From contig CP136066.1 of NCBI GenBank assembly GCA_032622095.1, positions 130,355,917 through 130,419,916 of the forward strand: DNA of 64,000 bases, written 5' to 3'. Origin of the DNA: Siphonodentalium dalli. Taxonomy: Eukaryota; Mollusca; Scaphopoda; Gadilida; Siphonodentaliidae. The notes below the pieces were generated by a model. It did no database searches and was not told where the DNA came from. It worked only from the letters and a program-made list of their open reading frames with translations. The stretch's first letter is position 1, and each line of letters starts with the position of its first letter. Positions 35,091 to 45,628 of the stretch are shown here, in pieces. Made by a program: the position numbers and the translations under genes.

Positions 35091-35520
35091 TTACCCATAC
35101 CATGTACCGGTATGGTAAACATAGTGTCGTTGTCCGGATTGACCACTCGTCGTTCGTCCGTCCGTCCGTCCGTCCGTCTGTCCGTCCGTCCGTCTGTCCG
35201 TCCGTCTGTCCGTCCGTAGACACTTCACGTGTAATGCGATAACTCAAACATTTTCTATCCAATCAGAAGCAAATTTTGTATATGGGTATATCAGCCCAAA
35301 ATACAGATCGAGTTCGAATTTGGGTTTGATCCGAGTTTTTGTTACAGAGTTATGGCCCTTTTTCGACTTAGAATTCACACATTCTGCCATAACTCAAATA
35401 TTTTTTATCTGATTGGAACCAAATTTGGTATGTGAGTTTCACAGCCCAAAATACAGATCTAGTTCGAATATGGGTTTGATACGATTTATTTTAAAGGAGT
35501 TATGACCATTTTTTTTTTTT
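35088..35520 (+). mobile_element. Hairpin-headed element (ATACCATA family), third copy
   Basis: The head at 35088-35123 has the stem ATGTTTACC/GGTAAACAT around CATACCATGTACCGGTATGG. It is followed by about 55 bp of GTCCGTCC/GTCTGTCC microsatellite (35155-35215) and GACACTTCACG. Two monomers of about 160 bp follow (GAAGCAAATTTTGTATATGG, CAGATCGAGTTCGAATTTGG, AGAGTTATGGCCCTTTTTCG). The element abuts the truncated gene fragment. Confidence 0.7.
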
Positions 35521-36180
35521 TTTTAAATTGAAAAAAAAAATCTATTTAAAAAAAAAAATATTTTTAACTTTTATAATAACAATAAAAAAAATGTCATTGA
35601 CATTGTCATTTGTTTTCATTTAGATATTGATGATTATGATACAAGTTGATAAAAAGATTTCCAATGTGTCCCTTTAATTTTTTAATTAATTCACCAATTG
35701 CATTTGGACTACTTAGCTATTGATAAAGCTATATTATTTTCTGATGTTTCTTATGCCAATGTGCAAATAATCTGATAAAGAAGGCTATGGTATCTAATTT
35801 AAAATAAGATTCAACAATAAACATCACATGATATTAACAGTAGACTTGGACATCTGTGCTGCAGAGTTATATCTTCAGATGGTCTGATATCATTATAATT
35901 GTTATTGGTTTAATAGAGGTCAGTGTTCAACATAAACAATTCCTGTGATTTTTTGACAGCTGTGCTATATAACTGATATTAATGGGTCAGTGGTGAGGTT
36001 GCTTATCTGTATACTAGGACACATTATTATTGTAAACTTAAATTGGACTCTCTTAACCCAAGTATTCCATGTCCAGGTCACACCTACACATTTAACCCAC
36101 GGACTTGCTGGCTGTGGTGGTTTAGCATTACAGATCCTGTACCAGTGCATTCTCTTATATAAATGCCAGTGACCCATAAA
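35521..36180. other. A/T-homopolymer tract and unassigned stretch
   Basis: Poly-T and poly-A runs at 35508-35590 are followed by AT-rich sequence with no gene. Confidence 0.5.
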
Positions 36181-36330
36181 TTCCAATAATTTGTGTTATG
36201 TACATTTGTCTATAATAGTACATAACAGTATACTCTATAATTCAACACCAAAACTCTCATTTATCCGATCATATTAAATTTTTATCGCCAAGGGATGGGT
36301 TAACATCTGCCGATCGTGATCGGCCTCTCG
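36181..36330 (+). repeat. Dispersed repeat with CTCTCG tail, copy 2
   Basis: Same repeat as 21923-22092. The tail hairpin GCCGATCGTGATCGGC is perfect at 36309-36324 and is followed by CTCTCGTT. Confidence 0.75.
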
Positions 36331-36435
36331 TTGAAGATTGAAGGTATATAGTCATTTCCCGTTGCAGCATGCATGCCGATTAATGCAACGCGTGTTTCGC
36401 TGGATAGTGAACAACTACTCAATTTGTAAATTTTC

Positions 36436-36615
36436 CTGGACAACGCGGCTATCGAATGGACCAACGCTGCATTCCCGGATGACATAGCATCCCTTCTGTA
36501 TAACATGACGCTGACCAAGCTACACGTACAACCGAAATTGACGAATTGTCCTCAGATGATGACTTTGATGACGATGACATCGAAGACTCTTGTGATGAGC
36601 TTTCATCAGATTAAC
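36436..36615 (+). pseudogene. Inverted partial copy of the gene fragment at 34556-35090 (3' end only)
   Basis: It encodes LDNAAIEWTNAAFPDDIASL and LYNM, then after a one-base deletion DADQATRTTEIDELSSDDDF and an acidic tail to CDELSSD and TAA. This corresponds to the last 60 or so residues of the minus-strand fragment 1.3 kb away, in opposite orientation. Differences (S to A, K to E, extra DELSSDDDF) show the two are diverged copies and not a fresh inversion. Confidence 0.75.
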
Positions 36616-36739
36616 TAAGTATCAATCTTGAACATACATGTGCTTAATAGTTGAAGCTGTTTCTTGAATGTCTTGTTGTGATAACATGTACTGGTGACAC
36701 AACTAGCTATTGTATTCCGTTCGTTTGATATCGTAATAC

Positions 36740-36800
36740 TACACAGCATACACACGCACACACACACACACACGTATATATGGGTGTGTGTGTGTGTGTC
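36740..36800. repeat. (CA)n/(GT)n inverted microsatellite
   Basis: CACACACACACACACAC is followed by GTATATATGG and GTGTGTGTGTGTGTGT, so the tract can fold on itself. Confidence 0.85.
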
Positions 36801-36920
36801 TATATGTAAATGAGTGAGTAATGAATAGGAGTACATAATGTCTAGTTTATATATATATTGAGAAATTTGAGTTAGAATTCCATGTTTTCATTATTTAAAA
36901 AAAAGAACAAATGTTGTCAC
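36801..36920. other. Short unassigned spacer
   Basis: Nothing recognisable. Confidence 0.4.
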
Positions 36921-37450
36921 TTTTGGGGGAGGGGTAGCTTTTTGGTCACCATAAACATAATTTCTAACATGTCAATACAATCATTGTCGGATATTGTTTG
37001 CAATATGCCAATGTTTCCAGTAACATATGAAATTCTATGAAATACGTAAGGTTGAACAAATGAACCTAGTTGAAATGTGACAATTTCGGTGAATCGTCCT
37101 TAAATTTTGCTGAGTCATGAAAATTTTGCAGGAATTTCACAATATATTAATGTTATATGGCATCATATGTCATATAGCACATGATCTGCACGACAATTAT
37201 TAATGTTGGTGGAGTTATTAAGTCAGCGGAATAGTCAAATCATCGTTATTTGGAAATTGACATATTTCGCAACATTAGGGGGAGGGGTAGCTTTTTGACT
37301 ACCATCAACAAAATATGAAACATATTATGAAAACCATTTATGAATGTTGTTCGCAATATGCAACTGTTTCCAAAAACATATGACATGCTATGAAATATGC
37401 ATAAATAAATCAATCGCTGGAGTTGACATGCGGCTGTTTGTGTGAATCGT
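36921..37450. repeat. Two diverged tandem units of about 353 bp
   Basis: GGGGGAGGGGTAGCTTTTTG occurs at 36925 and 37278. Both are followed by ACCAT(A/C)AAC, later GCAATATGC(C/A)A, TGTTTCCA and ACATATGA. The period is about twice the 170-190 bp monomer length that dominates this window. Confidence 0.65.
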
Positions 37451-37848
37451 CATGCTGATTTCGTCGATATGACATCATGATAGAAAATGCAACCCAATAT
37501 ATTGTATATATGTATCGTAGAGGGTCATCAGACGGTCCAAATTGACCACAATTATATTATATCTGCGTACCCTATGAAACAAATTTCTCATCCACTTTTG
37601 GCTATGCAAGAACCGGATCCATAATTAAACTACGATAATTTTCCTATAAGATTGCACTGGTCGCATAAATTCGCATCGTTGGTGACACTTGACCTCCAGC
37701 CCTGCCTAAACTAATTATAATGAAGGTAAATGATATGTACATCACTGATATAATCAAGTGAAATCTGACATTTTATAAACATTCCCTGGAGATCTGCTAG
37801 AAGTAATTAATTCCCTATTGTATTGTTCAACAGGGCAAATAGCATGCC
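37451..37848. other. Unassigned stretch
   Basis: No recognised feature. Confidence 0.4.
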
Positions 37849-38473
37849 TGTCATTTGCAGAATGAGGCCCCCCCAGAGGGTGAATTTAGTGATTCTATCC
37901 CACACAGTGGGCTAGCATCTTCTGGGAAGTATCTATAGTATCAAATTAACATTGTTGTTAGTTACATTTCCCTTCTAGGAAGTTTCTATATCCCCTAATT
38001 GGCAGAAGATAAAATTCATAATTAGTGTAAACATATTTTTATTTCCAAATCCAAACATAATACACATAATACACAAATGACATAAATATATAACATATAA
38101 GAGATAATGTATGGAAATGAGGATCAGACAACAAGCCCGAGGGCTTATATGAAGTCTTCTCCTCTTTGGCGACATGCCCCATCCCCAATAAGTGAGGGAT
38201 GGGTATCGATCAGACGGGAAAGGATATAAATAATGTTTTTTAAAGGAAAAGTAACTAAGTTTGAGTTGGGGATGGAAACAGCGGGAAGAGGTGCCCAATG
38301 GGTGAACATCAACTTCAACTGGGGAACTTCAATCTTATCCCAGGTCTGCCATAGCAGTTGAGGGCCTTTGCAGAATGAGGTCCCCAGAGGGTGAATTTAG
38401 TGATGCTAGCCCATTGTGCAGGATAGCGTCACTAAAGTCACCCTCTGGGGGACCTCATTCTGCAAATGACAGA
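37849..38473. mobile_element. Inverted-repeat element with a nested hairpin at its right end
   Basis: The outer repeats are CTGTCATTTGCAGAATGAGG near 37849 and its reverse complement ending near 38470. A third, inward copy starts at about 38367 and forms with the right end a tight hairpin (GCAGAATGAGGTCCCCAGAG... against ...CTCTGGGGGACCTCATTCTG). The interior near 37985-38200 on the minus strand resembles a LINE 3' end (AAGCCCTCGGGCTT hairpin, then ATTTGGAAATAAAAATATG). Confidence 0.6.
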
Positions 38474-39290
38474 CACACTATTTCAAGGCTTGATTGTATA
38501 ATACATTGTGTTGCTTGAGACCAGGCACATACAATGTAGGAATATGCACACTATTTGCAGGCTTGCTCCTTTGGTGATTGTGATTCAGATTTGTTCAATC
38601 AGTGTCACCAGGTCAAGTAGGTGCAAGGCCAGCTACATTACTCTTTCTCTCCATAGTAATTCATGATGTGTCTTCTATGCAATAATCAAGTGGCCTATTT
38701 TACTTATATTTGGTATGAAATTAACTTGGGTGACAGATTTGTGAAAATGGGATCACAAAGTCAAATAGGGACAGAGACTTAACTATTTCACTACATAGTA
38801 ATTCTTAAAATATGTTTGCAAGGACTAGTTGGCTTATTTAGCATGAACTGTTCTTCCTTGACTGAAATTCCGATTTTTTAAAATGGGGTCACCTGGTCAA
38901 ATAGGGGCAAACGATGGACAGTTTCCCTCTTAATATGCTTCCTTCACAAGGACCATCGTGTCTATTTTACTGATATTTATCATATGTATGAAGGGTTCTT
39001 TGGTGTGTGGGATTCAAATTTATTCAGATGGGGTCACCAGGTTAAATAGGGTGGGACCATATAGTATGGAGCAATCAGGAGGATCCTTTAGTGACTGAGA
39101 TTCAGATTTGTTAAAATGAGGTCAACCTGTCAAGAAATGGTGGGGCTATGAGGAGTTAACACTTTTGTGTCTCATAAAATCATTGAAATACCAAATTCAT
39201 TAAAACATCTACCTTGGAACCACCTGACTGATTAATCTGACATACATGTATTGTGTTTTGGGTCCATGGATAATTGGGCTTCAAACATGT
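38474..39290 (+). repeat. Monomers of the GTCACCAGGTCAAATAGG type
   Basis: About four diverged units of 150-180 bp, with ATTCAGATTTGTTCAATCAG, GTCACCAGGTCAAGTAGGTG and CATAGTAATTC. Same family as 28591-29449 and 31230-31670. Confidence 0.6.
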
Positions 39291-40162
39291 CTAAATGGTT
39301 TTAGAAAAAGGCGCTTGTGAGATTGGAAATTTCCAACAATTGAGAAAGTTTGAGGTGTCAGTTGTGAAATTCCAACCTAAGACTTGTGAGTCTGTAGCCC
39401 GGGTCGGAAGGGACTTGTTGAGCTGGAGGAGGAGGGGGTGATCAGTAGTGTACAGTTGGTAATTTCAAGGTGGATTTTCACCAATCTACATACGTGAAGT
39501 CTCTCTAGCCACATATCCTGTTTAGAGCTATTTCTTTTAAAGTGATTATGAAAAGTTCTGACTGTTGTGGTCTCCAGAGTCCCAGTCTTATCAGTATTTG
39601 CAGTCTGTTGAGCGACCCCACAGTCATTGACTGTCTTGTTTTGTAATTCCGTCACGATGGATTTCAAGATATACATGCATTCACACCGACCATTCGAAAA
39701 CGCGCATCTGTGTTGCCAACACTATAGTCAAATCTTCCTACAATTACCTTGCGTTGAAATTTGTGTTCATGATTTAGCCAATTTTCATAAAATGAGTCGA
39801 TTTCGGAAGTGGGTATATCGAAAAATATACGACAATGCTTCTTTGTGACCAACAACCAACCATCTATGTTGCCTAATTCCCGTCTGATTATAACTAAAGT
39901 AAATATCACGTGTATATTTGTCCGAATCGATGTCTAGAGGAAACTATTTCGTTTCCTAAACGAGATGTACTCAAATTCGTCTCGGCTCGTGCTGAACTGA
40001 CACATTCGACAAATTATATTATTCAAATAAGCTGATAAACGAGTCCCATATGTAATTGAATGTTTTAGCATAATATCAGAGACGTGGCGAGAGAGGGGGG
40101 CCCGGGGGTGTCTCACCCCCCAACTTTGGTCAAAATTTTCAACAGTTGGAAATTTCATACCT
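39291..40162. repeat. Left flank of the giant inverted repeat, with TTGGAAATTTCCAA motifs
   Basis: GGAAATTTCCAAC and GTTGGAAATTTCATACC motifs recur, continuing into the arm. The stretch 39400-40080 is otherwise without recognised features; short frames there lack conserved motifs. Confidence 0.5.
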
Positions 40163-40209
40163 GCCAAAACATTAGTTGGAAATTTCATACCAACGATAGG
40201 TTGAAAATG

Positions 40210-40760
40210 TTCTTGTAGTTTGAATTTCAAACAATTTATTGGGGGAATTAATTGTTTTTGGACCAATATTTGCATATTTTCCTATTTTTTGTCAAAATTT
40301 TGGACTGAAATGGTCACCAGTTGCAAATTTTCCAACCTTAGGGGGGTTGACAGGTTGGACATTTCCTACACTTGGAAAGCTTGTGTCATGGTCCCTCCCC
40401 CGTGGCCAGTCAAAAACTGTTAGTTAATTTTTTTTTAAACCAATATTGTCATACATTTGGTCAACATTGTCATTGGAATTGTCATCAGTTGGAAATTTTC
40501 CAACCTAAGTGGGGTTTGAAATTTCCAACTCTAGGAAGGCTTGAGGCTAGTCTATAGATGCTAGGATTTTGCGATTTTCTTGTTCAGATTTCACAATTTT
40601 CGTGTCATTGTCCCTCCCCCATGCATGGCCAATACAAAACTGCTAACAAAAATTAACTTGTGGACTGAAATGGTCATCAGTTGGAGAAATTTCAAATCTG
40701 AGGGGAGAGTATGAGGTTTGAAATTTCCAACACTAGTATAGGCCAGTCCAGATGCTAGGA
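40210..40760. repeat. TTGGAAATTTTCCAACC tandem units
   Basis: Three units of roughly 170-190 bp carry TGGTCATCAGTTGGAAA-type phrases, a short palindrome TTGGAAATTTTCCAA and GTCCCTCCCCC(G/A)TG. The units overlap the outer edge of the left arm and are mirrored at 61790-62340. Confidence 0.65.
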
Positions 40761-41806
40761 TTTGCGATTTTCTTGTTTAGTTTTCAATATTTTCTCACAC
40801 CGGGCCGAACAACCATGTTTCCTGCTTTCTTGCCCGTAGCCGTGTGCATTTATCTGGAGTTAGACCACTAGATGTTAGGATTTATGCAATTTTTCAGGTT
40901 AAAATATCTGAATGAATGTTCTCATACCGGGTTATATAGAGCATATTAGGCTTGAGCACTGAGGCGCAAAGGGGGGGGGGGGGGTGCAAATGGAATTATG
41001 CAAAACTTGTGTTTTTGTCTGATTCTGATTCAAGAGGGGGGTGCAATTGGAATTTCCCAAGGTGGACACCCCCGAACTGAGACACTCTAGCCACGTCCCT
41101 GCATGATATACTTGATAGTGAGCTGTTTCGAGTTGGAACCTTCACGTAAAGTGAAGTACATAATTAAGGAACAGGTAATAACTAAATAACTAAGAATATA
41201 TTCCCCGCGTTATTTTTTCAAGTTTATAATGCTCCCTGTCAAAACTTCAAAAAGTTTCCATGTTTTGTACTGATAGAATATGATTTATATGGGTGTTAGT
41301 CAGAATAGAGATTCGTGGCATGATCTAAACCTTTTAAGATCAATCAATAAGCATTTCAATGTTAAAAAGAATTACCAACTATTATAAACAACCTGTAATT
41401 GGTATGTTTCGCCCCATACCGTTATATAGTGAAACCGGCACACATATAAGCGCACACCCTGAAAACGCTGTATAATGTGGCCGTCCCTCAAACGGTTCAC
41501 GTTTGGTATTAAGTCATTCTATATATTAGTCGGATTCCTTATGTCATTTTGCATTTTTGGTTTGTTAAAAGCGATCTGAAAACGGATTATGTATGCCTAG
41601 TATGTGTGTTTTCAGGATTCACTTGTTTCCATTCTTGAATTTTGGCGGGTCGGCCTAAATCGGGGTCATCATAATTTAGAGAGCGTTTCGTATTTATAGA
41701 AAACGATAGATGGTGCCATCTGGCATATGGTGATCGGTGTGATTTGAAACTTCTCCAAACTACTAGATATGACTGTTACATGTATTTTTGAAAATTTTGA
41801 TGTGAT
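40761..41806. other. Left-arm stretch without recognised features
   Basis: It includes a 14-base G run at 40971-40984, mirrored as about 15 C at 61565-61579. No gene is seen. Confidence 0.5.
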
Positions 41807-42060
41807 CGGTTCATTCTTGTTGGCTACAGTTGTGATCAAAATTTAACACTGAGTCCTATGGAGATTATAGTACTTTAGATAAATGGCGCCATTTTGCGTA
41901 TTATGATATGCGCGTACTGATATTTCTAAAGAATACTAAGTATGAAACACAGACGTAGTTTTTAAAAGAATGGATGTGATCAGATGATTCTTGCTGGGTA
42001 CAGTTGCGATCAAAATTTAACACTTAATCCTATGGAGAATTTCGTGTTATGCTCAAACGT
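41807..42060. repeat. Two diverged units of about 178 bp
   Basis: Both units carry ATTCTTG.TGG.TACAGTTG and GATCAAAATTTAACACT, followed by TCCTATGGAGA. They are mirrored in the right arm near 60490-60745. Confidence 0.65.
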
Positions 42061-44054
42061 TGATTGTAATATCACTTATTGGCAATCGTGCGCAAATATA
42101 TATGTAGACTAACACTCGTGTTTGACCCACTGTAACTATCCGTGATTTAATGGATGCAATTAATACATGATATAGTTATGCCTCAAGATACAGTTATTGG
42201 CAAAAGTAAGTGTCGAATGGTTTTGTAATTTCGATAATATGCAGTCTGTTGAATCAAACGAAAATATTCACAACAAGACTGTTCACGATGTGATTACATA
42301 TTATATTATTGTTTTATTTGATACTTGTTTGTCTTGTTGTCCACTGACTAGTTTTTAAAACCACATCGTTGATCATAACGGGATGTAGTGTCACAAATAC
42401 ACAGGTATATAGATTGTAGTTGTCATTAACTCAATCGTTGTCATCGGAGTCTATCCCACATGCACTGAGAAAATCTGTGTTTTCGCAGGATTTGTGCTAC
42501 TGATAAATGGACATTTCGGTGGAGCTGAGATCTTTGCTATAGCGGTATAGGCTTTGCTTTCATACTTCCCACGTCAGTTACATTTGGGCCAACTTCAGTA
42601 CAGCTAGCGACTGAAACCCAACATTCACCATCAATATTCTGACCACAGTCAATTTCTTCGCTTCGTGTATAGCTGTGAAAATCAAGTAAATTCGAATTTC
42701 CATTAAAGTAGAGCTTAATGAGTAAAATAGATATCAACCATAGTTGCATTTCCTGCAAATTCCCAGTAGGTTCTTAGTAACCGTTACTAAGGAGCTATCG
42801 GGATCGGTGACAAAGTCTCCCGATCTTATAATGATCAGTGGCCTATGCAGAACATGGCTGCACAGTTAAAAGACATATATACATGTGCCCAACTTTGAAC
42901 AAAACCAGCACCATGTGATTAGACACTGACTAAATTATGGCAATACCAATGAATGATTAGCAACCGTTGTTAACCTTAAATAAGACATATGATTCACTTT
43001 GACGGCCAGGTATATCTCAAATTTCACATTTGGGTATTAACTGCATCGGAAACGCAAACGTTGAATTACGACCCTATCTGTTACAATTGCAATTTCTAGT
43101 GAATTCCCAGTAATTTCCTAGACTAAGTTTCTCGATCTTATAATGATCAATGGCCCATGGGGTACTAACATGTACAGTTTCATATCTGTGTCACCATTTC
43201 AACATAACCAATACCATCCGACTGTAGACACTATCTAATTTACGGGAAAATGCCACGGCCCAGAATGTTGATCGGTTCAAAGCCAAGTATATTATTGGGG
43301 GAGAACGATCCATTAAGCCTAAGTCGATGGTTTGTTCACAACGGATGGAGTCATGATACATTATGAAGGATGATGGAAGGGTCCCCTCAAATATGTTCTT
43401 CGACACAGTATTGTCTCGCACTGTGTCACTTGCATCTTACTGTATTGTACTATATATAAGACCAAGCACATATTGCACACATATATCTTCTTATAAATAA
43501 ATTATCTCTTAGAAAGTGTCCAGAGATGTCTTGCCTATTTATTCTGACAATTTATTTTTATTCTTGTGGCAAAGGACTTGAGGGAGTGATTTGTTATGTT
43601 GACTAAGGTGTTAATTTAGTATGTGAAACATGTATGCCGGGGGATGTATCGAGTGGACGGAGAAAGTATTTTCTTTATCATCAGATGAACATAATTTAAA
43701 CTCCCAATTTTGATCAACCCGACCAGGAATTATAGAACAACCATCTATATATGCCCAGCAATATTTAGCAATACATAAGGACATGATAACATTGTTTAAC
43801 ATTTTTAAACAATACTGTGCACCCTATCCACATGTATGGCTAAACACATCGTTGGCATAGATGAGTTGTTGTAGTTGTTACATTGATGCTGGTCGGGTTT
43901 CTCCAAATTTAATACCAAACAGAATGATGCATAAGCTACGGTGGCTGGTTTAGGACATGGGGAAATTGTTCTTTTTATTTCGTGGCCACGAAATACTAAT
44001 TCGTGGCGAATTATAACTGATTGACCTTTGCATATATCCAGATACCTTTATGGT
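42061..44054. other. Left-arm stretch without recognised genes
   Basis: Two related segments begin CTCCCGATCTTATAATGATC (about 42818) and TCTCGATCTTATAATGATCA (about 43130), both followed by ATGGC/GGCC and an arm-shared flank, so a diverged duplication of about 310 bp is present. Short minus-strand frames near 42537-42758 and 43191-43421 carry no recognised motif; a signal-peptide-like start in the first is weak and unsupported. Confidence 0.45.
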
Positions 44055-44190
44055 GGGATAGGATAGGATGGGATATTTTATTTCAATATACACATATTAA
44101 TACATAATACATTTGACAAATATTGTATTGAATATTCAAGGGGGTGGCATTGTCAGGCTAGACTGTCTTACTGCCACCCTGCTACGGTAT
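44055..44190 (-). mobile_element. SINE- or LINE-tail-like element, left-arm copy
   Basis: On the minus strand it runs from GGGTGGCAGTAAGACAGTCT through CTTGAATATTCAATAC to AAATAAAATATCCCATCC and a (CCTAT)n tail. A hairpin-like 3' region with a short repeated tail fits a LINE or SINE 3' end. It is mirrored at 58316-58450. Confidence 0.45.
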
Positions 44191-45010
44191 GGTTACACTT
44201 GATGATGTTTTAGAAACAATTTGTACGATCGCAGAGAAGCTACTATAAACCCCTTATGGCGTGAGACCCGGGCTCTATGCGGATATGAACGTCCGATATA
44301 AACTAGCCCAGAGAGAACGGGGAAACACGGGTCAGGTGGCTCCAAGAAAAACTGAATATTCATTAGTTTTTACCACAAGGGATCGAATGGGAATGACATT
44401 TCACTCGGCATATATATTGGCCGAATTAAGTCAAATAATGGGTTTTGTAGGGTGGGCCCAAAACAAACTTATAAATATTCACCCCTTTCAACCATACCCG
44501 ATCCAAAATGGTCGCCGCTCAGAAGGGGTCAAATAGGGTACACATTATTTCTTGGTCACTTGACCGATATAGATCAAATAAAGGGTGTTGTACGGTGGCT
44601 AGCAAAGCAAGCTAAATTTTCACACCTTCAGCCCATTCGAGCGAAAATGATAAATGATCATTGGGGTCCATATAATTATGGTACAATGCAATAACCCCCC
44701 AATATTGGGTCGAATACAGTGTGTTGTAGGGTGACCCCTGATGAGACAAACTAAATATTCACCGGCTTATCCATCTCCGATCCAAAATGGCCGCCCAGAT
44801 GGGTTCAAATATGGCACCTATACAATTTCTCGGCCCCTTAACCGTTTGATGTGGTAGAATTGGTGCTGTAGGGTGGCCCCAAGATATACTGAATGTCGTG
44901 GGTGCCCTATGTGACCCACCCCCAGGACGGCGGCAACTTTGGATCGGGTTGGTGAAAGGGGTGATTACTTAATTTGTTTTACGGGCCACCCTACAACACC
45001 CTTTATCTCA
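44191..45010. repeat. GTAGGGTGGCCCC tandem units, about 170 bp
   Basis: Four to five diverged units carry GTTGTA(C/G)GGTGGC, AAACTAAATATTCACC and CGATCCAAAATGGCCGCC. They are mirrored at 57496-58315. Confidence 0.7.
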
Positions 45011-45628
45011 AACCGCCGTGGCTGATGCCATGATGGTGGACTTGACATATGTGCATAATATCAACTCGCATAATTCATGAAAAGGCTAATCGTGTAAGTT
45101 AATATATGTATAATCAGTAAACGCTCTTTAAATTTTTTAAACCGTCCAAACAATTTGTTTCCACTAAAATGTCAGAATGGAAACAAGTAGACTCTGAAAG
45201 TAGACCGCCATATTTGATACTTTTGTTAATTTCAACTCGCACATCCACCATAAGGTTAGTTATGAGGATTAATATTTGTATAATAAGCAAACGCTCTTTA
45301 AATTCTTAAAACAGTCCAAAAACACTTTTTTTTCAATAAAATTTTAACTGGACACAGGTCAACTCTGAAAGTAGACACGCTATTGATAAATAAACCGTTC
45401 GAATGTCATTTTAGACAATCCGAAATTGCGCGACCGTTGTTTTTGACCAAAGGAATCTGACTTGTGAAATCAGTGAGGGTGGGGGTAGGGTTAGCTTTTC
45501 TGCGATATCTTTACCAAAATTCGATGTATCGAAGTTTTGTTTGTGGCATATGATCAAGATATCCTTGTAGATTGTTCATGTTCGTCTATATGTGATCTAG
45601 CTGATTTTAAGAATATACAATACCTTAA
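45011..45628. repeat. Tandem units of about 180 bp (CAAACGCTCTTTAAATT)
   Basis: At least two units with AACTCGCA, AAACGCTCTTTAAATT and ACTCTGAAAGTAGAC. A further diverged relative lies at 45840-46000 inside the block missing from the right arm. Confidence 0.65.

Noticed and set aside
42537-42758. 73-residue minus-strand frame identical in both arms, with a hydrophobic start and several Cys (secreted peptide?)
   Set aside because: Identity between arms reflects recent duplication and not selection. The cysteine pattern matches no family I know, and there is no splice or promoter support.
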